The position numbers and the translations under genes are program-made. The notes below the pieces were generated by a model. That model was not told the DNA's origin and made no database searches. It saw only the letters and a list, made by a program, of their open reading frames with translations. From assembly GCF_016722765.1 (NCBI RefSeq), contig NZ_JAEQND010000023.1, positions 1-44,569 on the forward strand: DNA of 44,569 nt, written 5' to 3'. Of this stretch, positions 1-8,886 are shown piece after piece. This DNA is from Ramlibacter alkalitolerans (lineage in GTDB: Bacteria > Pseudomonadota > Gammaproteobacteria > Burkholderiales > Burkholderiaceae_C). The number at the start of each line of letters is the position of its first letter. The first letter of the stretch is position 1.

Positions 1-114
1 TTGCGGCCAACGGGTCATACAGTGTTTGAATCTCTCCCCCCGCTCAATCAGCTTTTCCGTTGTGCCGGAACGACTTGGCGCACTGGCCCGGATCTATTCC
101 GGACAGCAGTGCGC
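1..114. repeat. Terminal inverted repeat, left copy
   Basis: These 114 bases are the exact reverse complement of 44448-44561 at the other end of the window; I compared them base by base and saw no mismatch. At its inner edge the copy joins a dispersed repeat (cttcgcgggaatgacggg). Within it, GCGCACTG and CAGTGCGC form an 8-bp inverted pair. Read outward on the minus strand there is a stop-free stretch that translates plausibly (TEKLIERGERFKHCMTRW), which may be the start of a gene, perhaps a transposase, lying beyond the window. I do not recognise the protein. Most likely the assembly stops here in a multicopy element. Confidence 0.85.
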
Positions 115-134
115 CTTCGCGGGAATGACGGGGG
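112..134. repeat. Half of a dispersed cgtcattcccgcg-type palindromic repeat
   Basis: The sequence cgccttcgcgggaatgacggg recurs five times at 12526-12656 and, in related form, near 44373. It is the right half of a REP-like palindrome. It abuts the 114-base terminal repeat and lies directly beyond the dusA stop codon. Confidence 0.7.
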
Positions 135-1121
<987 letters not shown>

Positions 1122-1249
1122 CCCCGTATTGTCCCAGTTCGCCGAACCCGGCCTGTCCGCCCCCTTCCTACCGCCTTCGCCCCCCGCCGACTACAGCCAA
1201 GCACGGCCGTGCGCGCTGGAATGGGGCAAACCCAAAGGAAGGATCAGGC

Positions 1250-1654
1250 ATGAGGCCTTTTCAACTCGGCTCCGACATGAAGACGATGCGCGGCACCTTC
1301 TATCCCACCGGCTGGATGGTCTTGCTGTTCCCGGGTGAACAGCAGGTGCGCGAGGCCGCCCGCAAGCTCGCCGATGCCGGCGTCGGCGAAGACCGGATGA
1401 TGCTCATGACGCCGCAGGACTTCCGCGCCGAAGTCGCCGGCAGCAAGGGCGACGAAGGGATCCTGCCCTCCGCCGGCACCGAAGGCGACACGGTTCGCAA
1501 GATGGCCGGGCTGGTCGCCCAGGGCCACCACGGCCTGTTCATCCATGCGCCCGACCAGGAGCAGTCCGACCACGTGATGGAAATCCTGCGCGACACGCCG
1601 GTGTCCTTCGGCCAGAAGTACCGCAAGCTCGTCATCGAAGACATCGTGGAGTGA
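1250..1654 (+). CDS. Small conserved protein, paralogue 1 of a tandem pair (unknown function)
   Basis: A 134-residue soluble protein whose family I cannot name. The start at 1250 is chosen because AAGGAAGGA lies just upstream and because similarity to the next gene begins at this methionine (MRPFQLGSDM against MKPFSLATGM). Shared blocks are MRGTFYPTGWMVLLFP near the N-terminus, LPSAGTEG in the middle, GHHGLFIHA, and a C-terminal YRKLVIEDIVE. The regular alternation of helices and strands suggests one small alpha/beta domain. No signal peptide or membrane segment is seen. It lies 114 bp upstream of its paralogue on the same strand, so the two were probably made by tandem duplication and are likely co-expressed. 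Confidence 0.85.
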   Translation: MRPFQLGSDMKTMRGTFYPTGWMVLLFPGEQQVREAARKLADAGVGEDRMMLMTPQDFRAEVAGSKGDEGILPSAGTEGDTVRKMAGLVAQGHHGLFIHAPDQEQSDHVMEILRDTPVSFGQKYRKLVIEDIVE

Positions 1655-1768
1655 CGGACGCGGCGCGCCTGCCGCCGCTCGCTCCCCTGACGGCCGCGGG
1701 GTCTTCGCCTCGCGGCTGTTGCCATGCGCCTATGCTGTCCTGGCCCCAGTCCTGTCAAGGAGGCGCTC

Positions 1769-2185
1769 ATGAAGCCGTTCAGCCTTGCCACCGGCATGAC
1801 CAACATGCGCGGCGTGTTCTATCCCACCGGTCACATGGTCCTGATGCTGCCGACCGCCGCGGACGCGCGGCAGGCGTGCGAACTGCTGCGCAAGGACGGC
1901 GTCTCCGAGGACGACCTCTGCGTCGCCAGCCCGGAGGAGTTCGAGCGCCAGATCACCGGCGCCACCGATGAAGACGACGAGCTGCTGCCTTCGGTGGGCA
2001 CCGAGGCGCAGACCGCGCAACGCTTCCGGAGTCTCGCGCACGAGGGCCACCACGCGCTCATCGTGCACGCCAACGCCGGGATGGCATCCGAGCATGTGCT
2101 CCAGGTTCTGAAGGACCTGCCGATCTCCTACGGCCAGCGCTACCGCCACCTGGTGATCGAGGACCTGGTCGAAGCCGGGAGGTGA
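1769..2185 (+). CDS. Small conserved protein, paralogue 2 of a tandem pair (unknown function)
   Basis: A 138-residue paralogue of the gene at 1250. A strong ribosome site AAGGAGG at 1757-1763 fixes the start at 1769. Conserved blocks are MRGVFYPTGHMVLMLP, LLPSVGTEAQTAQRF, EGHHALIVHA and YGQRYRHLVIEDLVE. Compared with paralogue 1, the middle third has diverged most (acidic TDEDDE here, SKGDEG there), while the terminal FYPTG and YRxLVIED motifs are kept, so they are the likely functional or folding core. The gene converges on phaB, separated by a terminator hairpin. No catalytic signature is recognisable. A stress or granule-associated role would be speculation from position only. Confidence 0.87.
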   Translation: MKPFSLATGMTNMRGVFYPTGHMVLMLPTAADARQACELLRKDGVSEDDLCVASPEEFERQITGATDEDDELLPSVGTEAQTAQRFRSLAHEGHHALIVHANAGMASEHVLQVLKDLPISYGQRYRHLVIEDLVEAGR

Positions 2186-2192
2186 ACGGCCG

Positions 2193-2217
2193 AAAAAAAG
2201 CCCGCCGGAGCGGGCTT
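2193..2217 (-). terminator. Rho-independent terminator of the pha operon
   Basis: The arms AAGCCCGC (2198-2205) and GCGGGCTT (2210-2217) pair over a 4-base loop. In the minus direction they are followed by seven T (complement of 2193-2199). It lies between the convergent paralogue 2 gene and phaB. The T-run orientation makes it the terminator for phaB, though the hairpin may also stop plus-strand transcription. Confidence 0.85.
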
Positions 2218-2258
2218 GTCCCTGAGCGGCGGCGACGGGGTCACCGCCGAATCGGGCA

Positions 2259-2996
2259 TCAGCTCATGTGCAGGCCGCCGTTGACGGAGAACTCCGCACC
2301 GGTCGAATAGCCGCTTTCCTCGCCGGCCAGCCAGGAGATGATCGAGGCGATCTCGCTCGGCTCGCCGAAGCGCTTGACCGGGATCGTCGCGATGATCTTG
2401 TCCTGCACGTCCTGGCGGATCGCCTTGACCATGTCGGTGCCGATGTAGCCCGGCGCCACCGTGTTCACGGTCACGCCCTTGTTCGCGAGTTCCTGCGCCA
2501 GGGCCATCGAGAAGCCGTGCATGCCGGCCTTGGCCGCGGAGTAGTTGGCCTGGCCCGCCTGGCCCTTCTCGCCGTTGACCGACGAGATGTTGATGATGCG
2601 GCCCCAGCCCTTTTCCACCATGTCCGCCACGACCTGCTTGGTCACGTTGAACATCGAGTTCAGGTTGGTGTCGATCACCGCGTCCCAGTCCTCGCGGGTC
2701 ATCTTCAGGAACATGCGGTCGCGCGTGATGCCGGCGTTGTTCACCAGCACGTCGATCGGGCCGTGCTCCGCCTTCGCCTTGCTGAAGGCTGCGACGGTCG
2801 AGTCCCAGTCGCTCACGTTGCCGACCGAGGCATGGAACGTGTAGCCGAGCGCCTTCTGCTCGTTGATCCACTTGTCGTAGTCGCGCGTGGGGCCGCAGCC
2901 CGCGATGACCTTGAAGCCGTCCTTGTGCAGGCGCTGGCAGATCGCGGTGCCGATGCCACCCATGCCGCCGGTCACGTATGCCACTTTCTGAGCCAT
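2259..2996 (-). CDS. phaB: Acetoacetyl-CoA reductase (NADPH)
   Basis: Reduces acetoacetyl-CoA to (R)-3-hydroxybutyryl-CoA, the second step of polyhydroxybutyrate synthesis. It is a 245-residue short-chain dehydrogenase. The nucleotide-binding TGGMGGIG lies at residues 9-16 and NNAG at 86-89. The catalytic set is Ser138/Ser139 (NISSVNG), Tyr152 and Lys156 (YSAAK). Length and sequence match PhaB of Cupriavidus closely. The ribosome site AAGGAAGAG precedes the ATG at 2996. It is the last gene of the phaC-phaA-phaB operon, 45 bp after phaA, and is followed by a terminator. Confidence 0.96.
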   Translation of the reverse strand: MAQKVAYVTGGMGGIGTAICQRLHKDGFKVIAGCGPTRDYDKWINEQKALGYTFHASVGNVSDWDSTVAAFSKAKAEHGPIDVLVNNAGITRDRMFLKMTREDWDAVIDTNLNSMFNVTKQVVADMVEKGWGRIINISSVNGEKGQAGQANYSAAKAGMHGFSMALAQELANKGVTVNTVAPGYIGTDMVKAIRQDVQDKIIATIPVKRFGEPSEIASIISWLAGEESGYSTGAEFSVNGGLHMS

Positions 2997-3041
2997 GTCT
3001 CTTCCTTCTTGAACGTTTGGTGGGGGAATGCGATTAGGCGC

Positions 3042-4223
3042 TCAGGCGCGCTCGAGCGCCAGAGAGACGCCCATGCCGCCGCCGATGCACAGGGCCGCCA
3101 CGCCACGGCGGGCTTCGCGGCGCTGCATCTCGTGCAGCAGGGTCACGAGGATGCGGCAGCCGGACGCGCCGATCGGGTGCCCGATCGCGATGGCGCCGCC
3201 GTTGACGTTCACCTTGGCGGGGTCGATGCCCAGTTCCTTGTTGACGGCGCAGGCCTGCGCGGCGAAGGCTTCGTTGAGTTCGAACAGGTTGACGTCCTCC
3301 GCCTTCCAGCCGGCGCGCTGCAGCGCCTTGCGCGTGGCGGGCACCGGGCCCAGGCCCATCATGGCCGGGTCGAGGCCGGACGTGCCGAAGGCGGCAATGC
3401 GGGCCAGGGGCTTCAGGCCGAGCTGGGCCGCCTTCTTGGCGCTCATCACAACCACGGCCGCGGCGCCGTCGTTGATGCCGGAGGCGTTGCCCGCCGTCAC
3501 CGAGCCTGCCTTGTCGAAGGCCGGACGCAGGCTCGCGAGGGCTTCGGCGCTGGTCTTCTTGTTGATGAATTCATCGGCGTCGAACACCACCGGGTCACCC
3601 TTGCGCTGCGGGATCGAGACCGGAACGATCTCGTCCTTGAACCGGCCGGCGGCCTGGGCCTCGGCGGCCTTCTGCTGGCTGGCCAGTGCCAGGGCGTCCT
3701 GCTGCTCGCGCGTGATGGCGTTGGCCTTGGCGACGTTCTCCGCCGTGATGCCCATGTGGTACTGGTTGTAGACGTCCCACAGGCCGTCGACGATCATCGA
3801 GTCGATCATCTTCCAGTCGCCCATGCGCTGGCCGTCGCGCGAACCCAGCAGCACGTGGGGCGCGGCGCTCATGTTCTCCTGGCCGCCGGCGACCACGATC
3901 TCGCTGTCGCCCCAGGCGATCGCCTGCGCGGCGAGCATCACGGCCTTGAGGCCGGAGCCGCAGACGGCATTGATCGTCAGGCCGGGCACTTCCTTGGGCA
4001 GGCCGGCCTTCAGCAGCGCCTGGCGCGCCGGGTTCTGGCCCGCACCGGCGGCCAGCACCTGGCCCATGATCACCTCGCCGACCTGCGCCGGATCGACCTT
4101 GGCGCGCGCCAGCGCCTCCTTGATCACGATCGAGCCGAGCTCGGTCGCGGGGATCTTGGCGAGCGAGCCGCCGAACTTGCCGACGGCGGTGCGCGCGGCG
4201 GAAACGATGACGATGTCTTCCAT
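3042..4223 (-). CDS. phaA: Acetyl-CoA C-acetyltransferase (beta-ketothiolase)
   Basis: Condenses two acetyl-CoA to acetoacetyl-CoA, the first step of polyhydroxybutyrate synthesis. With the start at 4223 (MEDIVIVSAA) the protein has 393 residues, the length of classical PhaA. An AAGGA box stands 7-10 bases upstream of this ATG, and the earlier in-frame ATG at 4232 overlaps that box, so 4223 is preferred. Active-site residues are Cys88 (AVCGSG), His349 (GHPIGASG) and Cys379 (CIGGGMG). It lies in the middle of the pha operon, 137 bp after phaC. That gap contains a GC palindrome (ccctccggcgggaggg) that may modulate read-through. Confidence 0.96.
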   Translation of the reverse strand: MEDIVIVSAARTAVGKFGGSLAKIPATELGSIVIKEALARAKVDPAQVGEVIMGQVLAAGAGQNPARQALLKAGLPKEVPGLTINAVCGSGLKAVMLAAQAIAWGDSEIVVAGGQENMSAAPHVLLGSRDGQRMGDWKMIDSMIVDGLWDVYNQYHMGITAENVAKANAITREQQDALALASQQKAAEAQAAGRFKDEIVPVSIPQRKGDPVVFDADEFINKKTSAEALASLRPAFDKAGSVTAGNASGINDGAAAVVVMSAKKAAQLGLKPLARIAAFGTSGLDPAMMGLGPVPATRKALQRAGWKAEDVNLFELNEAFAAQACAVNKELGIDPAKVNVNGGAIAIGHPIGASGCRILVTLLHEMQRREARRGVAALCIGGGMGVSLALERA

Positions 4224-4360
4224 GGTGTTCATCCTTGGTGCGATCTGGGTGGCTGTGAAACCCTCCGGCGGGAGGGCTCTGGATGGCTATGCCTTCCTCG
4301 CGGAAGGCCTCTGGTTTCTTCGCATGCTCCCTCCGCGGGGGAGGAGCTGCAAGCGCGGCC

Positions 4361-6052
4361 TCAGGCTTTCGCCTTGACGTAGCGCCCCGGTGCCGGCTCG
4401 ATGGCCTTGTATTTCGTGCCGCGACCGTAGGCCTTGGGCGCGGGAATCTGCTTGCCGCCTTGCGGCTCGAGCCAGCCCGCCCACTCGGGCCACCAGCTGC
4501 CGGCATGCTCCTTGGCCCCCTTGAGCCAGTCGTCGAAGGTCTCCGGCAGCTTGTCGTTGGTCCAGTAGGAGCGCTTGTTCTTCGTCGGCGGATTGATCAC
4601 GCCGGCGATGTGGCCGGAGGCGCCCATCACGAAGCGCTTCTTGCCGGGCAGGTGCTTCACCGTGGCGTAGGCGCCGGCGATCGGCACGATGTGGTCTTCG
4701 CGCGATCCGTAGATGAACACCGGGATGTCGACCTTGCGGAAGTCCACCTTCTCGCCGCACACCGTGCACTTGCCCGGCTTGACGAGGTTGTTCTCGAGGT
4801 AGGTGTTGCGCAGGTACCAGGCGTACATCGGCCCGGGGAGGTTGGTCGAGTCGCTGTTCCAGTACAGCAGGTCGAAGGGCGGCGGCGTTTCGCCCTTGAG
4901 GTAGTTGCCGACGACGTAGTTCCACACCAGGTCGTTCGGACGCAGGAAGCTGAAGGTCGACGCGAGCTCCTGCCCCTTGAGCAGGCCGCCCTTGCCCATC
5001 TGCATTTCGCGGAACTTCACGAAGGCGTCGTCGATGAACAGATCGAGCACGCCGGTGTCGCTGAAGTCGAGGAAGGTCGTGAGGAAGGTTGCGGACGCGA
5101 CCGGCTTTTCCTTGCGCGCGGCCAGCACCGCCAGCGCCGTGCCGAGCAGCGTGCCGCCGACGCAGAAGCCCAGCGCGTTGACCTGCTTGGCGTTGGCGAC
5201 GTCCTGCGTGACCTCGATGGCCTTCAGCACGCCCTCGGCGATGTAGTCGTCCCAGGTCTTGTCTTCCATGGACGCATCCGCGTTGCGCCAGCTCACCACG
5301 AAGGTGCGGTGACCCTGCTCGGACAGGTAGCGCACCAGCGAGTTCTCGGGCTGCAGATCGAGGATATAGAACTTGTTGATGCAGGGCGGCACCACCAGGA
5401 AGGGACGCTCGTAGACCTGCGCCGTCAGCGGCTTGTATTCGATCAGCTGGAACAGCTCGTTCTCGAACACCACGGCGCCTTCGGTGGTGGCCACGTTGCG
5501 GCCGACCTCGAAGGCGCTTTCGTCGGTCATGGAGACGTGGCCCTGCTGCAGGTCGGCCAGCAGGTTCTGCACGCCGCGGGCGATGCTCTCGCCCTTGGTC
5601 TCCAGCGCCTTCTGCTGCGCCTCGGCGTTGAGCGCCATGAAGTTGCTGGGCGCGGAGGCGGCCATCCACTGTTCGACGGCGAAGCGCAGGCGCGCCTTGG
5701 TCTTGGCATCCGTTTCCGCGGCTTCGGCCAGAGCGAGCAACGTGCGCGCATTCAGCAGGTACACCGCGGCGGAGAAGGAGGCAACCGGATTGCGGGACCA
5801 GGCGTCGTTGGCGAAGCGCTTGTCGGAAGGACCGGGCCGGTCGGACAGGCCCTGGTTCCACATCTGCGAGGCTTCGCGGACATACGCTTCCTGCAGTTCA
5901 CGCAGCTTGTCGGGCGCGAAGCTCAGCGTCGGGAAGCTGGTGGCGGTCGGCACGGCGACCTGCTGGAACGACTGCAGGGCGCGCGCCCACTGGCTGCCCA
6001 ATTCCTGCTGGAATTGCCTGGCTTGGGACGCCCAGTCCACGTCAGAATTCAT
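4361..6052 (-). CDS. phaC: Class I poly(3-hydroxyalkanoate) synthase
   Basis: Polymerises (R)-3-hydroxybutyryl-CoA into polyhydroxybutyrate on the granule surface. It has 563 residues (class I enzymes have about 560-590). The lipase-like box GFCVGG places the nucleophile at Cys297. The other triad members are Asp453 (SREDHIVP) and His481 (ASGHIAGV), offset consistently from Cupriavidus PhaC. The N-terminal 190 residues match the PhaC N-domain. The ribosome site AGGAGA (6058-6063) precedes the ATG at 6052. It leads the phaCAB operon. No phaR or phasin gene follows in this window. Confidence 0.97.
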   Translation of the reverse strand: MNSDVDWASQARQFQQELGSQWARALQSFQQVAVPTATSFPTLSFAPDKLRELQEAYVREASQMWNQGLSDRPGPSDKRFANDAWSRNPVASFSAAVYLLNARTLLALAEAAETDAKTKARLRFAVEQWMAASAPSNFMALNAEAQQKALETKGESIARGVQNLLADLQQGHVSMTDESAFEVGRNVATTEGAVVFENELFQLIEYKPLTAQVYERPFLVVPPCINKFYILDLQPENSLVRYLSEQGHRTFVVSWRNADASMEDKTWDDYIAEGVLKAIEVTQDVANAKQVNALGFCVGGTLLGTALAVLAARKEKPVASATFLTTFLDFSDTGVLDLFIDDAFVKFREMQMGKGGLLKGQELASTFSFLRPNDLVWNYVVGNYLKGETPPPFDLLYWNSDSTNLPGPMYAWYLRNTYLENNLVKPGKCTVCGEKVDFRKVDIPVFIYGSREDHIVPIAGAYATVKHLPGKKRFVMGASGHIAGVINPPTKNKRSYWTNDKLPETFDDWLKGAKEHAGSWWPEWAGWLEPQGGKQIPAPKAYGRGTKYKAIEPAPGRYVKAKA

Positions 6053-6091
6053 CCGATGTCTCCTACTATTGTCTTATGCGGGGAAACCCGG

Positions 6092-6120
6092 AGTATCCCA
6101 TCATCTATGTTGCGGCGCAA
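6092..6120 (-). promoter_or_regulatory. Candidate phaC promoter
   Basis: On the minus strand TTGCGC (6115-6120) is separated by exactly 17 bases from GATACT (6092-6097), which fits a weak sigma-70 promoter 40 bp upstream of phaC. The -35 box lies inside the 17-bp palindrome at 6107-6123, so a protein bound there would block phaC transcription. The promoter is inferred from sequence only. Confidence 0.45.
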
Positions 6121-6123
6121 CAT
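6107..6123. promoter_or_regulatory. Perfect 17-bp palindrome, candidate operator between phaC and the 6142 gene
   Basis: ATGTTGCG-G-CGCAACAT has two 8-base arms with no mismatch. It lies in the divergent intergenic region and covers the inferred phaC -35 box. A symmetric TTGC/GCAA site next to a PHB gene is what a dimeric regulator such as PhaR would use. Identity of the binding protein is inference. Confidence 0.65.
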
Positions 6124-6141
6124 TTCTTGACTGGTACTTTC

Positions 6142-6423
6142 ATGTACCTGGTCGTGATCGCCTGGATGTACGTGGCGCTGATGATGGGCGTCGCCGAAGC
6201 CAACCACCCGAACGGCACTTTGCTCGGTGCCGTGTTCACCGTTTTACTCTATGGGGTGGCTCCTGTCGCCCTCTTGATCTACCTCATGGGCCGACCGGCT
6301 CGACGCGCGGCGCGCCAGAAGCGGGAAGCAGCGGCCGCCATCGCCGCCGCGCCCTCAGACCCGCCAGACGGAGGCGGCGAAGCGCCCGCTGACCCGGTCG
6401 CGCCGGTGCGAAAAGAACCTTGA
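6142..6423 (+). CDS. Small two-helix membrane protein of unknown function
   Basis: A 93-residue protein with two predicted membrane helices. The first begins at the initiator methionine (MYLVVIAWMYVALMMGVAEA, residues 1-20). The second covers about residues 29-50 (LGAVFTVLLYGVAPVALLIYLM). A basic, alanine-rich cytoplasmic tail follows (RPARRAARQKREAAAA). An earlier in-frame ATG at 6076 would add 22 residues, but it would place the 17-bp palindrome inside the gene and has no ribosome site; 6142 is therefore preferred, though its own ribosome site is also weak. Its 3' end overlaps the 3' end of pgeF by 69 bp. I know of no assigned function. Confidence 0.75.
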   Translation: MYLVVIAWMYVALMMGVAEANHPNGTLLGAVFTVLLYGVAPVALLIYLMGRPARRAARQKREAAAAIAAAPSDPPDGGGEAPADPVAPVRKEP

Positions 6424-7092
6424 GGGATTGGCGACGGTACACCAGGCCGGCGTGCCGTCGTTGCCGTGGAGCGCGGTGATCCCCAGGGCCGACAGGCGCC
6501 GGCGCGCGAGGGCCGGCAGGTCGGCGAGGAACTTGCCGTCGGCATGCGGGCGGAACAGGCCTGCGGCAGCAGCATCGTGCGCGACGAAGGCGGCGCGCAC
6601 CTCCGGCCCGACCTCGAAGGCCTGCGGCCCGATGCACGGGCCCAGCCAGGCGAGCATCCCCTGCGCCGCACCGGCCGTGGGTGCCATCTGCGCCCACAGC
6701 GCCTCCAGCACCCCGCCGGCCAGCCCGCGCCAGCCGCAGTGCGCGGCGCCCACGACCGCTCCGCGCCGGTCGGCCAGCAGCACCGGCAGGCAGTCGGCCA
6801 CCATCATCGTGCAGGCGAGGCCGCGCTCGGTCGTCCAGCAGGCGTCGGCCTCGGTCGTGTCCCGGGTGGTGGCGTCCAGGCGCACTACGCCCTGGCCATG
6901 CACCTGCCTGAGGAACACCGGGCGCGCCTGCAAGGTGGCGGCGAAGCGGCGCCGGTTCTCCTGCACCGCGGCCTCGTCGTCGCCGACGTGGTCGCCCAGG
7001 TTCAGGGTGTCGTAGGGCGGCGCGGAAACACCGCCGCCGCGCTCGCTGCAGAAGGCGCCCACGCCCGCCGGCGCTGGCCAGTCCGGGGTCAT
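6355..7092 (-). CDS. pgeF: Peptidoglycan editing factor / multicopper polyphenol oxidase-fold protein
   Basis: A 245-residue member of the YfiH/PgeF (DUF152, CNF1/YfiH-like) family. In E. coli this family removes mis-incorporated L-serine peptides from peptidoglycan precursors, and members also show purine-nucleoside phosphorylase or laccase activity in vitro. Signature blocks are QVHGQGVVRLD, the metal-site cysteine in VADCLPVLL, and AAHCGWRGLAGGVLEA with its histidine and cysteine. A third metal histidine is not assigned here. It converges with the small membrane-protein gene and overlaps its end. It lies upstream of phaC, a position I associate with Burkholderiales. Confidence 0.9.
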   Translation of the reverse strand: MTPDWPAPAGVGAFCSERGGGVSAPPYDTLNLGDHVGDDEAAVQENRRRFAATLQARPVFLRQVHGQGVVRLDATTRDTTEADACWTTERGLACTMMVADCLPVLLADRRGAVVGAAHCGWRGLAGGVLEALWAQMAPTAGAAQGMLAWLGPCIGPQAFEVGPEVRAAFVAHDAAAAGLFRPHADGKFLADLPALARRRLSALGITALHGNDGTPAWCTVANPSRFFSHRRDRVSGRFAASVWRV

Positions 7093-7171
7093 GGGACCCC
7101 CACGCTTGTCACTTCGTGTACTGCGCTGCCCCCCGAGGGGGCCTTCGCGCCTTCGGGCGGCCGTGCGGCGC
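7093..7171. repeat. GC-rich intergenic palindromes between pgeF and the GST gene
   Basis: The gap holds ccccccgaggggg and cgccttcgggcgg, two short hairpins of a type seen again at 32760-32822 (gcgccccctcgagggggagg, gcgccggaggcgc). They look like dispersed intercistronic elements rather than classical terminators, because no T-run follows. Confidence 0.4.
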
Positions 7172-7813
7172 TCATCCTTCGTTGTCCGGGCAGCTCGAAG
7201 GCTGGGCCTTCTGGAACGCCGGATGGCGCATGCAGGCTTCGAAGGCGGCCATGGTGCGGGGCAGCCCGCTGAAGTCGACGTCGAAGCGCTTGCCGTTGAA
7301 GATCTGCGGCACCAGGCAGCAGTCGGCCAGCGTCGGCGTCTCGCCCCAGCAATAGGTGCCGGCCGGCAGGCGTGCCAGTTCCTGCTCGAACTTCTCCAGG
7401 CCGTCGCGTACCCAGTGGCGGTACCACGCGTTCTTGGCCGCCTCGTCCACCTTCAGCTCGCGCGTGAGGTACTTCAGCACCCGCAGGTTGTTCAGGGGAT
7501 GGATCTCGCACGCGACCAGCTGCGCCAGGGCGCGCACGCGCGCGCGGCCGAGGGCATCGCGCGGCAGCAGCGCCGGCTCGGGATGCGTCTCGTCCAGGTA
7601 TTCGATGATCGCCATCGACTGGCTCAGGAGCTCGCCCTCGTCGGTCTGCAGCGCCGGCACGAGCTGCGAAGCGGACACGGCGGTGTACGGCTCCTGCCGG
7701 TGCTCGCCCTTGACCAGGTGCACCGGCAGGTACTCGTAGCCGAGGCCCTTGAGCTCGAGCGCGATGCGCACGCGGAAGGAAGCGGAGGAGCGGAAGTAGT
7801 TGTACAGCTTCAT
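7172..7813 (-). CDS. maiA: Zeta-class glutathione S-transferase: maleylacetoacetate/maleylpyruvate isomerase
   Basis: A 213-residue GST of the MAAI family, which isomerises maleylacetoacetate to fumarylacetoacetate or maleylpyruvate to fumarylpyruvate using glutathione. The zeta signature SSASFRVRIALELKG lies at residues 8-22, followed by the thioredoxin-fold region with QLVPALQTDEGELLSQSMA and a helical C-domain containing CEIHPLNNLRVLKYL. The start at 7813 is used because MKLYNYFRSSAS is the family N-terminus; longer readings run into a dispersed repeat. The gene diverges from the hydrolase at 7938. With a cupin ring-cleavage enzyme and a fumarylpyruvate-hydrolase-like gene at 15-17 kb, a maleylpyruvate role is plausible, but tyrosine catabolism cannot be excluded. 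Confidence 0.88.
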   Translation of the reverse strand: MKLYNYFRSSASFRVRIALELKGLGYEYLPVHLVKGEHRQEPYTAVSASQLVPALQTDEGELLSQSMAIIEYLDETHPEPALLPRDALGRARVRALAQLVACEIHPLNNLRVLKYLTRELKVDEAAKNAWYRHWVRDGLEKFEQELARLPAGTYCWGETPTLADCCLVPQIFNGKRFDVDFSGLPRTMAAFEACMRHPAFQKAQPSSCPDNEG

Positions 7814-7856
7814 GGCGTGAGCATAGCGCCGGCCTCCTCTACACTGGTGCGTGGAA

Positions 7857-7894
7857 CGCTGGGGTTCGCGCGCTTCGCGGCTCACCGCCAGCCT
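7857..7894. repeat. Dispersed 38-bp repeat, copy 1
   Basis: The 38 bases starting cgctggggttcgcgcgcttc and ending caccgccagcct are identical to 20382-20419. They match 19140-19177 with two differences, and there is an inverted copy at 19076-19113. All copies are intergenic. Confidence 0.75.
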
Positions 7895-7937
7895 CGCGTC
7901 TACGCGGCGCCAGCCAACAAGTGAACAGGAGACTGTC

Positions 7938-8876
7938 ATGCTGCACCCCCAGGCCCGGGACCTCCTGCGGCTCATCGAGGAAAAGGGCGTCCCGCCCATG
8001 CATACGCTCTCGCCGGCCGACGCGCGGTCGTACTACCTCGAGCGACGCTTCTTCACGCAGCCCGAGCCGCCGCACGTGGCCGCGATGCGAGAGCTCGAAG
8101 CAGCCGGGCCGGCCGGCCCGATCCGCCTGCGCAGCTATCGCCCGCTCGGCACGCCCGAGGACGCCGTGCTGCCGGTGCTGGTCTACTTCCATGGCGGCGG
8201 CTGGGTGATCGGCGACCTGGAGACGCACGACACGCTCTGCCGCGAGCTGTGCAACCTTTCCGGCACGGCGGTGATCGCGGTGGACTACCGGCTCGCGCCC
8301 GAGCACCGCTTTCCCGCTGCCGTCGACGACGCCATAGCGGCCACCCAGTGGATCAGCGACAACGCCGCCAGCCTGAAGGTTGATGCCAACCGGCTGGCCG
8401 TGGGCGGCGACAGCGCCGGCGGCAACCTGGCGGCCGTCGTGGCGCTGCACGCGCGCGATTCCGGCCGCCTGCCGATCGCCTTCCAGCTCCTGATCTACCC
8501 CGCCACCGACCAGCGCCGCAACGCGCCTTCGCACACCAGCAACGGCCAGGGCTACCTGCTGACGAAAGAGACGATCACCTACTTCCACGACCACTACTTC
8601 GGCGACGACTCGCACGACGAGGACTGGCGTGCCTCGCCGCTGCTGGCGCAAAGCCATGCGGACCTGCCGCGCGCCTTCATCCTCACGGCCGGCTACGACC
8701 CGCTGCGCGACGAGGGCCTGCAGTACGCGCAGAAGCTGTCGGAGGCCGGCAGCCGGGCGACGCTGGTCAACTTCGAGCGCGCCGTGCACGGCTTCATCCT
8801 GATGGGCCGCGTGATGGACGAGGCCAACGTGGCGGTCCACCTGTGCGCCAGCCAGCTGGTGCACGCGCTGCATTGA
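7938..8876 (+). CDS. Alpha/beta hydrolase of the hormone-sensitive lipase (HSL) family
   Basis: A 312-residue carboxylesterase-like enzyme. The oxyanion-hole motif HGGGW is at residues 85-89. The nucleophile Ser159 lies in GGDSAGG, with Asp254 (AGYDPLRDEG) and His284 (AVHGF) completing the triad. The start at 7938 has ACAGGAG upstream, and the similarity begins there (MLHPQARDLL). It opens the hydrolase-Rieske-ligase-ferredoxin-ABM block and is only 10 bp from the Rieske gene, so it probably acts in the same pathway. It could hydrolyse an ester or amide, possibly releasing an aromatic acid or cleaving a glutamyl adduct. Substrate is unknown. Confidence 0.9.
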   Translation: MLHPQARDLLRLIEEKGVPPMHTLSPADARSYYLERRFFTQPEPPHVAAMRELEAAGPAGPIRLRSYRPLGTPEDAVLPVLVYFHGGGWVIGDLETHDTLCRELCNLSGTAVIAVDYRLAPEHRFPAAVDDAIAATQWISDNAASLKVDANRLAVGGDSAGGNLAAVVALHARDSGRLPIAFQLLIYPATDQRRNAPSHTSNGQGYLLTKETITYFHDHYFGDDSHDEDWRASPLLAQSHADLPRAFILTAGYDPLRDEGLQYAQKLSEAGSRATLVNFERAVHGFILMGRVMDEANVAVHLCASQLVHALH

Positions 8877-8886
8877 AGGGAGTCCG

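Noticed and set aside
2268..4382. 704-codon plus-strand ORF opposite phaB and phaA
   Set aside because: Shadow of conserved minus-strand genes with intact catalytic residues; no recognisable domain.
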